64,000 nucleotides of DNA. It comes from Micractinium sp. NFX-FRZ (Eukaryota > Chlorophyta > Trebouxiophyceae > Chlorellales > Chlorellaceae). The notes under the pieces are model-generated. The model did not search any database and was not told the origin of the DNA. It saw only the letters and a list, made by a program, of their open reading frames with translations. The stretch is from the NCBI GenBank assembly GCA_029339195.1, contig JAPTJF010000231.1, positions 31,653-95,652 of the forward strand, in the 5' to 3' direction. Positions 33,796 to 44,388 of the stretch are shown here, piece by piece (position 1 is the stretch's first letter; each line of letters begins with the position of its first letter). The position numbers were made by a program, and so were the translations under genes.

Positions 33796-34460
33796 TCACT
33801 CCTTCTTGTCGTCCGAGGCAAACTGCTTCTTGATCCTACAGGCAGCCGGGAGGGCGGGCAGACAGGTTGACATGCGGACGGCGGGCGTCAAGGCACAGCT
33901 GCGCTAGCTGTATCTACGAAGGACCGCACAGGGTCACAAGCTGCTGAGCGTCAGCAAGCACCAAACACACGTTTGAAGCAAGCCGCTCACCACTCAGTGG
34001 GTTGGACGAGCCAGAAGGCAGTGACGCCAGCGCACGCCCCCCACAGCATCAGCGACTGCACGCCGGTGGGCCCAGGGGCCACCCGCTTGGCAAGGAGCTG
34101 CAGCACAGGGGGAAGGCACAGTGCAATGGCAACGTCAATTGGGCGAAGACGCCGGGCGATAAGACGGACTTCACCGCCGCTGCCGTCTCCACCGCTAGTG
34201 CTGCCCGCACCGCGGCTGGCAAGGTCCTACGTCGCGTTGGGGTCAATCAAGGCGCTGCTAGCCATCGAGATGCGGCTGTGGAGGGACTGGCACCCCGGCA
34301 GGCGAGGGCCAGCGCTGGTGGGAGAGCGGGCCACCTCTGCCGGCAGTGTCGGCGTGCCCTGGTCCCTCGCCGCTGTCAACCTTGCAAACGCTTCAGACGA
34401 GTCGAATAAACCGACTCAGAGGACTCAGCGGGCTGGCCCACTCACCGCCAGACTCGCCAT
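33796..34460 (-). CDS. QCR10-like subunit of the mitochondrial cytochrome bc1 complex
   Basis: Exons complement(33796..33835, 33991..34097, 34446..34460) give 53 residues. Exon 1 codes only MASLA. The middle is LLAKRVAPGPTG, then a single membrane helix (SLMLWGACAGVTAFWLVQP), then EWIKKQF and a charged tail. Plant QCR10 is of similar size, with a membrane helix followed by WVVQP..WIKK. The WLVQPTEWIKK stretch matches that closely. QCR10 is a small single-span subunit of respiratory complex III. All phases fit: 0 after exon 1, 2 after exon 2. The match is from memory of the plant protein; an alignment would settle it. Confidence 0.82.
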
Positions 34461-34737
34461 TTGCAGAACCCTGTATTGATTGGCTTGCAGGGGGTGCATG
34501 GAGATTAGCGAGCAAGGTTCAAGGGAGATGTAGGCCGGCTCAGGCCTCGGGAGAGCTTTGCGGGGGTTCTGAGGTACAGAGGGCGGTACAGCTGTGTTCG
34601 TGGGTCCTCGAAATGATAGTTTGCGTGTATGATCGGGTGTCCATTCGTCCGTGATCAACTTCACGATCACCCCGAGACGCCCAATCGTGTGCCGGTGAAG
34701 CTGGTCAACCTGTTTGGGCGCAACTAGCTGCCCAGCC
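34461..34737. promoter_or_regulatory. Divergent promoter between the QCR10-like and AAA ATPase genes
   Basis: A 277-bp head-to-head gap between two probable mitochondrion-linked genes. It is less GC-rich than its surroundings. No named element was found. Confidence 0.45.
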
Positions 34738-37700
34738 ATGCAATTTGTAGCAAATACATGGACAGGCATCAGATGGGCTCTAAGTGGGGGCAGCACCACT
34801 GGCGACAAGACACTGGACGACGCTTTGGAGTTGGCAGCGCGGAACGTGGTGGCTTGGCTGCTCAGACACCTCGCCTTCCTGCAAGTGAGTGCAAACGCGG
34901 AGGAAGAACCTCAGGGCTCCGTGCGCGCGGTTGGTGGACGCGCCGCGTTGCCTCTGCTGCCGCCGCCACTGCCACGCCTCGGGGCGTCCTCGACAGCCCT
35001 GCCGTGCACTGCACTGCGGCCTGCAAGAAGACAAAGAGAAGCTGTCTGCCAGCCTCTGCCTTCCCACCATCCCGAAGCTTCAGCCACAGTGTCGGCTGCT
35101 GCCCACACGCCGTTTGCCTCCCTGCCCTCCGCACCTTCAGGACCTGCTGCTTGTGCACGCAACGTCCCAACGGCTGGTGCTGCTCGCCTTCCGGCATCAG
35201 CACGCTGCCACGCTGGCGGGTGCCATCAAGGCACCGCCGCCAGCTGGCGCCAGCTGGGAGCAGCTCGACTATTACGTTGACCCGCAGGCTCGCCAGGTGC
35301 CGCAACTGCACGGCAGTCGAGCACAACATGAGTTTGGGGCACCGTTGAACTCAATGTTTTGCTACCGCAACTCAACCCCAGGGTTGTTCTGAATCCACCG
35401 GGCAGCCAAATTGCAGCTGCATGCATGGCCGGCATGCTGCGCACCTGGCTCCATTCAACCGCCTTCTTTCCTCGCTGCTGCCATGCAGGTGTTGCAATTC
35501 GCCGCGCTTCACGCCCTGTCAGCGCACCTGCAGGCGGGGGAGGTGCTGTCGCCGGCGCAGCTGCTGCCGCAAGTCAGTCGGGTGCTGCTGCAGACGGAGG
35601 AGGCGCAGGGGGGGAGGATGCTGGAGGCGGTGGCGGGCGCTCTGGCCAGCCAGATGAATGCAGGTGAGTGCCGTGTGAGGGGAGGGCAGGGGTGGGGCTG
35701 GGTGGGCTGGCAGCTGGTGCAGGTGGGACATTGCCAGGCCGCCCATGCCGTGTGCCAGGGCACAGAAAGTGCAGTGACAGGGCGTCCACGTGCACTGGCC
35801 CTCTCTCTCCGCTTCTAGCCCGCTGTCGAGGCTTGTATTGAGGGCTCCGCCTGTGCACAGCAGCAGGACCAGAAGCCAGGCAGCCCACCACAGCCTGCCT
35901 TCTCGCCCCCTCTTGGGAGCTCACATCACCCACATGCAGCAGCATGGGGACGAATGTCTCACATCTCCAGCATCTCATGCGCGCCCCTCCTCCATTGGCA
36001 GCTTGTCGTACTTGTTTGAAGCTGTGTGCCTGCTGGCTGTCCCCCCACAGGGCTGCTCATGGTTGACGCCCTGCTGCTGGCCACCCTGGCAGCCGACGTG
36101 CTGGGCAGGCCCCCAGAGGCATTCCTGGCTGCCTTCAGGGGGGGCGGCGCCCCGGGCGCCGCCACGCGGGCAGCGCCCAAGCTCGAGTTTGCCTGGGCGG
36201 CGCTGCGGGACGCGCTGTTTGCCCTGGAGCGCCCCACAGGTGGGCACACGGGAGCTGTGGGCAGCTTGGTGGGAGCCACAATTGCAGCCTGCAGTCACAT
36301 CCTCCACCAAGAGAAGCGGGGCAGCATGGGGGATGCATTGGCCATTGGCCATTGCCGTTGGCCTGGGCAGGAGGCGGGGCGGGCTGGTGTGCACAGCGCA
36401 GCGCAGGGCCACACCACCATCTTCTTGACCATGCCCTCGCTTCTTAGCGCCCCTCCTTCCTGGCACCCCCCCCCCCACACACACTCACGCGCTGTTTTGT
36501 CTCTGCTGTTGTGCTGTGCAGTGGTGTACATCCGGGGCGTGGAGCAGCTGCTGTGCTCCAGCCACGAGGCTTTCGACGCCTTCCAGAAGGCCTTTGGGTC
36601 CCAGGGCGAGCTGGCGCTGGAAGGCACCGCCAGCCGGGCGCCGCTGGTGCTGCTGGGCGGCGTGTGCGTGGACGAGTCGGCGGCAGCGCTGGCGGGGAAG
36701 CGTGCGCAGCGGCACATGCAGCCGGGCTTCGACGGCCCCTCACTGGGTGGCCTGGGAGGCGGCGGCGGCAATGGAGACGAGGGGGAGGACGAGGGGGAGG
36801 GGGGCGGGCACCCCAGGCCAGGTCCGCATTCCGCAAGGGGGGCGGGTCGCTGCTGGCGGTGCCACTGTTCTGCTCGGCTTGCACCGCAGACCCAGCATGC
36901 TTGTGTGGCAACAGGGGTGATGGTTTTCCATTGGTGTGAGCTGAGCAAACTTACGACGCTGTGCGCGCCCCTATGCTCGCCCACCTGCCACCGGTCTCCG
37001 CTCATCCCCCTCCACGTGCAGGCCGCGGCGGCAGCTCCCGGGGCCTGTTTGGCTCCCGGGCCGGCGGCTCCGACAGCGCTGACCTGGAGGATGCGCTGGA
37101 GGATGAGCTGGGGCTGGGGGAGCTGCTGCTGTCCCTGAGCAAGCTGGCGGGGGAGAGCCAGCGCCCAAACCCGCGCAAGTGAGCCTCTCTGGGTGCAGTG
37201 GGGAAGGGCATTTGGTTGGTTGTGTAGTTGCGGGCTACCAGAAGAGAAAGCAGCAGAAGAGGTGCGCCACCGGATGTGGCCTGCTGTCAATGGAAAGCGA
37301 TGTGCCCTCCTGCCATGCCCCTCCTGCCGCCATGGTGGTCACATAACGCCACCCATGAGGCGGTGGCCTAATCTTGTCAGCCTGCACCTTCACCCCTTGC
37401 CACCCGCCCTTCACAAACACCTTAACCCCTGCACCTCCCCGTCCCCTTACCTGTCCTGGCAGGCTTCTCTCCAAAGTGTTCCCCACACGCGTCAAGCTGC
37501 TGCCGCCGCCCGCTGGGCCCGCCGCGCTCCGTCACCAGCACCGGCTGCAGCAGGACGCGGCAGAGGCTGCAGAGGAGGAGAACTACAGGATGGCGGCAGC
37601 TGTGGCGGCGTCCACTGGAGTGGCGCTGCCTCCCAAGAGCTGCGGGCTGTATGCGGGCGTGGGAGGCGGGCGGGCACTGAGCAGGGGCGAGTGGAAAAAG

Positions 37701-40700
37701 GTAGGGGGGACAGATTAGGGGCAGGGGTGTAGTGGCCACCTGCACTCATGCTGGTCGTCTGCACGCTGTGTGAAGGGCAGGGCGTGAAGTGGAGGCATGT
37801 TGCATGCAGAGGCCGGGGCTGCTGTTTCGCAAAGTCGGTGCCACTTTGTTCAGTGCTGCACCCTGCTCCTGCCCGCCCATCCTGTCGCCCCGCCCTCGTC
37901 TCCTTACCCCTTCCTGGCAGGTGCTGTCCTGGGCGGTTGCCATTGAGACGCTGCAGAACAAGCAGCGCCAGCTGGCGGAAGAGCAGCGGGCAGAGGACAC
38001 AGAGGAGGCTGCAGCACTAGATGCCCTGCGGCTGCAAGTGCAGGCTGATGAGGGAGGGTCCGGTGCGGCGGCAGAGGCTGCAGATGCCCTTACCACCGGC
38101 AGCGATGCCCGGGCGGCAGGCCCGGAGACACCGGTTGGCACTGGCCTGCTGCGGCGGCGGGGCGCGGGCGGCGACAGCACTGCTGGCACACCGTCTGCAG
38201 GCGGCGGCGACGGGCGCAGCTCACGGCAGCGGCACCGGCGGCAAGCGTCGCTGCTGCCCAGCCCCGCAGCTGTGATGGCCGGCCTGTGGCACTTGGCTGT
38301 TGCCGCCGCCACGCTGCCGTGGCGAGCGGTGCGCTTTGCATCCAGCGCCGCTGCCGGCGCTGTGGTCTGGGGCCTCACCTGGCTGCCCTTTGTGGGAAGC
38401 CTTTTTGAAAAGGAGTTCACTGCTGCCCAGCTGGAGCTGGAGCTCAGAGAGCTGGAAGCTGAACTAGAGGCATTGGAGCGCCAGTCCACAGCAGCGGCAG
38501 AGCAGGAGGAGGGCGGCGACGGCAGCAGCGCGGCCAGCACGCTCAGCGCTGCGGCTGGGCGCAGCGGCGCCGGCAGCAGCGGGCGCAGCGGCGCGCTGCC
38601 CCTGAGCGAAGCGTCGCTGCGTTATGGGCTGGGCATGCTGCAGCGCAGCGGCGGCACGCCCAAGCAGAATGTGGTGCCCGGCAACAAGTACGAGAAGCGG
38701 CTGCTGGCAGAGGTGGGTGAGAGTCTCCTCCTGCCTTGTCTGGTCTGGTGGGGTAGGGTGTGGCCCTACAGGACTGCCTATCCGGCCGCCTGCCGGCCCG
38801 CTCCCCCTTCTCCCCACGCCTCGTCACCCTCTTGGCCCGCCTGTGCAAGCACCCCTCGTGCGGGTGCTGTCCCCCGAGGCCTGCCTACCTGCCTTCCATC
38901 CCGCTCTCCCCACTGCTCCCCACCGCTCCCCACCCTTTTGCCCTCCTGTTGCGCAACCACCCCTCCAGCACGTGTTGGTCCACGAGGACTGACTGCCCAC
39001 CTGCCTACCGGCCCAATATCCTTCTCCACGCCTCACCACCCTCGTGCAGGTTCTTGGTCCCCGAGGACTGACCGACTGCCCGCCTGCCGGCCCACTCTCC
39101 CTCCTCTACGTAGGTATACCTCTCAGCACCCTCTTGCCCTATTGCCGCACAAACCACGCCTCCTTGTTGCAGGTTCTGTCTCCCGAGGACTGCGGGCGCG
39201 GCTTCAGCGAGGTGGGGGCGCTGGAGGATGCCAAGACGGCGCTGAGGGAGGCGGTGCAGCTGCCACTCAAGCACCCAGAGCTGTTTGCAGGTGGGTGGGT
39301 GGATGGTGCATGTGTGTGTCGGCGGGTGGGGGTGGGGGGTGGGTGTCAGACGCAGTGGTAGAGTGCGCTGGGTGTGCGATCGTCTCAAGGTGTGGTGGGA
39401 GCGTTGAGGGGTGGGAGGAGGGGATCTGTGTGAGCAGGAGCAGTGGTTAGGGCGAGCGCGGGGTGCAGCAGGCAGCAGGCAGGAGGAGCACAAGACCGTG
39501 GCAAGCCTGCCTGCCTGTTCCCCGCGCATGCATCAATGCTCTGTGTGCTCCCTTCTTGACTGCTGGTGCAGGCAGCACGCTGGCGCGGCCCTCCAAGGGA
39601 GTCCTGCTCTTCGGCCCCCCAGGTTGGCTGGCTGGTTGTGCAACTATCTGCCTGTTCATGTGTCAGCACTGGGTCTTGCTCAGGACAGCGCCCCGGCCTT
39701 CCAGCTTCCCGATCTGTGCCCCTTTCTGCGCCTCCCTTGGCCTTCCTGCGCCTTCCTGCGCCTTTCCGTCTCCATCCCGCCCCCCTTCCTGTGCGTTCCT
39801 GCTTGCGTCTTCCCTCACTGTTTGTACTCCCCTCCCCAACCTGCCCTCCGCCAGGCACCGGCAAGACTCTGGTTGCGCGAGCGGCGGCAGCCGAGTGCGG
39901 CGCCGCCTTCCTCTCCATCAGCACGTCGGATGTGACCAGCAAGTGGTTTGGGGACTCCACAAAGCTGCTCAGGTGGGGCACGCGGAGGAAGGGGCGCGAG
40001 GGTTTTGTGAGGCAGCCAACATGAGACGGAGAGAGCACAGAGAGGGAGGTGGAGATGTCGGCGGGGTTGGCTGCGCTGGCAAGTTAGCCAGCAAGCAGGG
40101 AAGCTAGCCAGCAAGCAGGGAAGCTAGCCAGCAAGCAGGGGAGTCGGTGCATGGCCAAAGGTGCGACTGACCAGAGGTGCTGTGTCGTGTTTCAATAATA
40201 GGCTGGGCACACGCCGTGCACTTCCGCTGCTGCAGGGCTGCCTTCACCCTGGCTGCCAAGCTGTCGCCCTGCGTCATTGTGAGCGCAGCCTGCATGCCCT
40301 GGTTTGCTGTGTGCAGCACTGCAGCCAGTGTCGTGCCCCTCGTATCAGTCAGCCTGGAATGCATCGCCTGCACCTGCCAAATCAGCGCGGGGTGTGGTCG
40401 CCTGCCTTGCATGCTTAGCCCAGCTGTGCGCATGTATTCCCCCACCAACCACATGCCCTGTGCCCTCAGAGCTGACCGTGCTGTACTGCCCCCTGGCCCT
40501 CTGCCACCCCCTGCTCCTCTTGGGCCCGCCCCCGCCCTACCCCACAGTTTGTGAGTCACGCCGCCCAGCAGCTGCCCACATGCATCGCAGTGCTTACCGC
40601 TGTTGCGCCACCCTGCCTTGCCGGCTTGCCCTGCACGGGACGCTGCACCGCCTGCCCGGGCCCACTGCCAGCTCAAGCAGGCGGGGGCTCATTAGCCATT

Positions 40701-43076
40701 GCTAGCCCCTGCCTGGTGCATGCCTCCCGCCCTCTCCCCATCGCTGCGACCGGCCGACCTTGCCTCAATCATGCCCACCCCTCCCGGCAGATTGATGAGG
40801 TGGACGCTCTGCTGGGCAAGCGCAACTCCTCGAAGGAACACGAGGCGCTGCGGTGAGCCGTGGGCAGGCGCATGTCGGTTCAACCAAGTTGGTGCTGTGA
40901 AAGAGCGGGGCAGGGCAGGCAGGGCGGCCTGAGCGGCGGGGTGCCAGCTGAACGGCTGTCCGCCACGCATTGCCTCGTTGCTGGTCCGGGATCCCCTTAG
41001 CGTGCACTTACCGTCCCAGGAGTTGGGGCGGCAAGTGCTCCTACCTGCTAAGGTGTGCTGCGCAGCACGGCGCTGTGCTGCGCTGCTCCCTCCGCGCATT
41101 TCTTCTGATGCTATGCTGTGCTGTGCTGTGCTGCGCTGCGCTGCGCTGTGCCTGCAGTGAGATGAAGAACGAGATGATGGCCCAGGTGAGCGGCAGCGCA
41201 GCAGCCGGGGAAGGTGCCGGCGTCAGCCGGCTGTAGTTGCCTGCTCATGTCCTTGCAGCGGTTGTGGAGTAACTGGCAGGGTCAGTTGGGCGGGCAGGCA
41301 CATCTGCTGGCCCACCCACCCACAGCCTGTGCACCCGACGCCCTCCGCCACCCTGACGCCCCTCTGCAGTGGGACGGCATCCGGCCGGGGCGGGAGCGGG
41401 TGATGGTGCTGGGGGCCACCAACCGGCCGTTTGATCTGGACGAAGCAGTGCTGCGCCGCTTCACACACAGGTAGGCGGGTGCTGGCCGCATCGTCGCCCA
41501 CTGGCGGGCGTGCTGTGCAGGGCAGCGCGGGGCAGGGAGGGATGCACATGGACATGGAAACATGCACCGCCCAGCGGCCTCCCTTCCTCCCTGCCGCCCC
41601 GCCTGCATTCTGCCCCCACCCAGCTGCCCACCCAGCTGCCCCCGCCCACCTTTCTTCCCCCCTGCAGGATCTTTGTGGGCCTGCCGGACCGGGCTGCGCG
41701 TGCCGCCATCCTGCGCGTTGTTCTCGAGGGGGAGAAGCTGGGCGCTGACGTGGCGATTGACAGGCTGGCGGAGCTGACCGAGGGCTACTCCGGATCCGAC
41801 TTGAAGCAGCTGTGCGTGCAGGCAGCCATGCGGCCGGTGAGGAGCTACTTGGAGAGCAGCAGCGCCGCTGACAAGGCGCCGGCATTGCAGGAAGAGGAGG
41901 AGGCGGCAAATCCCTGCGCAGCCCCCTCAAGTTGTGCGAGCCTGTTTGTCGGCGGGCCTGAACGCCTCCAGCCGGCGGGAGAGGCGGCGGGCAGGGCCGG
42001 CAGCGGCACTGAGGGGGGCCCCGCACCGTGCAAGGCGCACGGCGGCGGCGACGCCACGGCGGCGAGCAGCATGGAGCTGCCGGAAGCAGGAGGAAGCCAA
42101 GATGAGGACGGCGCGGCGGGCGTAGCAGGCATGGCGGTTGCAGCGCCCCCGCCGCACGAGACGGAGCCCTCCCTGCCCCTGGTGCCCCGCCTCGACTCGC
42201 TGCTGCGTCAGGCGGAGCACATTGCGGCGGCGCCTCGCAACCCCAAGACCGACCTGCGCCCCGTCAGCATGCAGGCGCGCACCGGGGTTGATGTCTATTT
42301 GGTTGGCCAGGCCGGGTGTATCACTTGAAGGGTGGGTGGGGAGCAGAGCGGTAAGGGGGTCTTTGCCGCTTGCCTCAGGTTAGCCGTCGCCTGCGGCTCC
42401 CAGCCTGGAGGCATGAGGCATTTCAACGCACGTCCTCCTCCCTCGTGCCGTGCCCCTAATCCACCCAACAAAAGACATGCCAATCTCACGCCTCACCCGA
42501 CCGCCCTCCCTGCAAAATCTCCAGGGAACACGCCGACAGAGGCGGTGCCTCTCCCACTCCTTGCCGCTTACTCAAAGGAGCAAGCACGCAAGGAAGAAGC
42601 AACTTGCACCACTTTGTTTGTCCTACCTCCCCTCCCCTGCCTGCCCCTCCCCGCAGGACTTTGAGGAGGCGCTGAAGGAGGTGGGGGCCTCAGTCAACCC
42701 GGAGTCGTCGGTGATACACGAGGTGGGAGGTGGGGGTGCACTGGCGGTAGCAAGAGGTGTTGAGAGACGCGGAGAGTTTTGCGGGGCCGGGTTTTGGGCA
42801 ACCCGTACTTGCTGGGGGCTCCTGAGGCGAGGGTGCGAGTTATTTGGATGAGAGTTGCGTGGGGTAGATGGCGCGTGCAAGCGGAGCGGGGAGGTGCTCT
42901 TCTTGTCTGCTGATAGCCCGGCCAGCTGCCTGATGCCAGCTGTCTCATCCCTCTGGCTGCCCGGCCCACCCTCACCCCCTGCCACTGCTGTGCAGCTCAA
43001 TGAGTGGAACTCCCAGTTTGGCACGACCGGCAACAAGGGCGGCGTGCGCTCCAAGCGCCTCTCCTACTACACATGA
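34738..43076 (+). CDS. Large plant-type AAA+ ATPase (Msp1/spastin-related class)
   Basis: Eighteen exons give 1142 residues: 34738..34884, 35141..35296, 35489..35663, 36051..36239, 36522..36821, 37022..37178, 37463..37700, 37921..38712, 39173..39290, 39572..39622, 39855..39972, 40236..40278, 40791..40852, 41158..41185, 41370..41470, 41668..42274, 42657..42722, 42996..43076. The long N-terminal part carries a hydrophobic segment and a coiled coil ([18 protein letters not shown]). The single AAA domain near the C-terminus has [20 protein letters not shown], Walker [10 protein letters not shown], Walker B IDEVDALL, sensor 1 [10 protein letters not shown] and an Arg finger region LRRFTHR. The ending LSYY resembles plant AAA proteins of this class. 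These act on mitochondrial, peroxisomal or ER membranes. Walker B lacks one hydrophobic residue as spliced (CVI|IDEVD). The intron at 42275 has a GC donor. Confidence 0.9.
38863..39192 (+). repeat. Tandem decayed copies of a 3' splice site plus exon start
   Basis: In the intron 38713..39172 of the AAA gene, the exon start GTTCTGTCTCCCGAGGACTG (39173-39192) has three upstream imperfect copies at about 38863-38884, 38972-38991 and 39050-39070. Each follows a C/T-rich stretch. Two of the copies run straight into a TGA. The flanking C/T-rich stretches also resemble one another, so the repeated unit includes the intron 3' end. Confidence 0.85.
40084..40141. repeat. 20-bp tandem repeat, nearly three copies, in an AAA-gene intron
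   Basis: The unit GCTAGCCAGCAAGCAGGGAA is repeated almost perfectly about three times in the intron 39973..40235. Confidence 0.85.
41110..41152 (+). repeat. GCTGT/GCTGC pentanucleotide array just before a 3' splice site
   Basis: The array lies directly upstream of the acceptor CCTGCAG at 41157 in the AAA gene. It reads GCTGT in the transcript, as do the arrays in NUP93, UFL1 and the PhzF-like gene. Confidence 0.85.
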
Positions 43077-43320
43077 CCAGCCCGGTTGCCTGCCAGCACA
43101 GCATTGACCCTGCCGGGGTTGCATGCCTGCCAGGCTGGCTCCCCGCATGGGCGTCGCCTGCTGAGCTGCCTGCCCACCTGCCTGCCCACCTGCCTGTGTG
43201 GGTGCTTGCTCTGTGGATGTGAGGTGTGGATGACATGTGATCAATCAGCAGCGAACAAATACAGGCTGGGAAGCATTATAAGTCACCTCGACTGAGGACA
43301 GGAACGAGGTGTGGCAGGCG

Positions 43321-44038
43321 TCAGGAAGACGCGGCTGCAGGGGCGGGCGCCGTGGCCGCCGCTGCTGCCGCTGCGCCTGCTGCCGCCGCCTTAACTGCCG
43401 CTGCTGCCTCTGCCGCCGCACGCTGCACGCACTCGGGCGCGGGTGCGGTGCGGGGCAGGTGGTTCCTGTCGTACAGCAGGCTGTTGCTCAGGTACTCCTC
43501 CTCCTCGTCATTCTTCCGATCGGCATACTCTGTAGGGCGAGGAGGAGGGTGCAGAGGGTGTTGGGACGGGAGGGAGGGCCAGCACTTTGCAAGCACCGAG
43601 TCAGAGGCTGCTGCGCAGATAATGCTCGGCCTCGTGGCTACTGCGATCGGCATACCTTGGACAGGAGGGTGAAGCGCAGAAGGCTGCCGGCGGGAAATTT
43701 ATTGGGTAGGATTGAGCTACATACAAAAGCTGTCCCCAGCAGCAGCACGGGACCCACTGACCCAAGGTCAGGACCTGGTGCTTCCAAAAAGTGTCAGGCT
43801 CACCTGTCCACCAGCGCTGCAGCGAGTTCTCATAAGCCGCCTTCTTGTCCTTCTGCTTGCCATAAATGGCCTCCAGCACATGCGGCGGGCACCCGCTGCT
43901 GCGTCCCTTGCTGCTGCTGCTGCTGCTGCCGCCGTTGGCTGCCGCTGGCGGCGGCGGTGCAGTGGCGGCGGCGTCCCGCGCCTGCTCGCTGGCCAGCTGC
44001 TGCTGCTGTTGCTGCTGTTGCTGCGCTATGTCTGCCAT
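43321..44038 (-). CDS. Small protein of unknown function
   Basis: Exons complement(43321..43529, 43804..44038) give 147 residues. The N-terminus has polyQ (MADI then Q9) and a Ser/Ala/Pro linker. The core is CPPHVLEAIYGKQKDKK, ENSLQRWWTEYADRKNDEEE and YLSNSLLYDRNHLPR. The C-terminus is an Ala-rich tail. The core looks like a conserved folded segment, but I do not recognise the family. No signal peptide or membrane helix. The single intron holds a decayed copy of the second exon's start (see findings). Confidence 0.75.
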
Positions 44039-44388
44039 GCCGTTAGTGTGTGCAGGAAACCCAGTGGGGGCGCAGTCTGCGAGGCTGTGAGCAAGAACTT
44101 CGGCCGTAAAATAAGTGAAATTTTACAGCTTGGACCAGGGCGATGTGCCAGAAACGCGCCAGCCCCAGTGTCTGCACAACCTTGCACCCGCGCCTTCGCA
44201 GCACAGCACAGCAGGGTGGTGCCGGTGAGCATGTTTCCCCCTGAAGAGTTGAGAGCTAGGACTTCTGAAGTTGTATGCGCGCCCGGGGAGGGCGCCCTCA
44301 TTTCAAACTCCGAAAGCCCCTTGAGAACTCAATTGAGGCTCCGAGCAGCCCCCAGCAGCATTGCTTATTGCCTTCAACGCGGCCTACC
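44039..44388. promoter_or_regulatory. Divergent upstream region between the unknown gene and the phosphatase gene
   Basis: A 350-bp head-to-head gap that should hold both promoters. It has a relatively A/T-rich patch near 44100-44130 (TAAAATAAGTGAAATTTTAC). No gene was seen. Confidence 0.45.
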
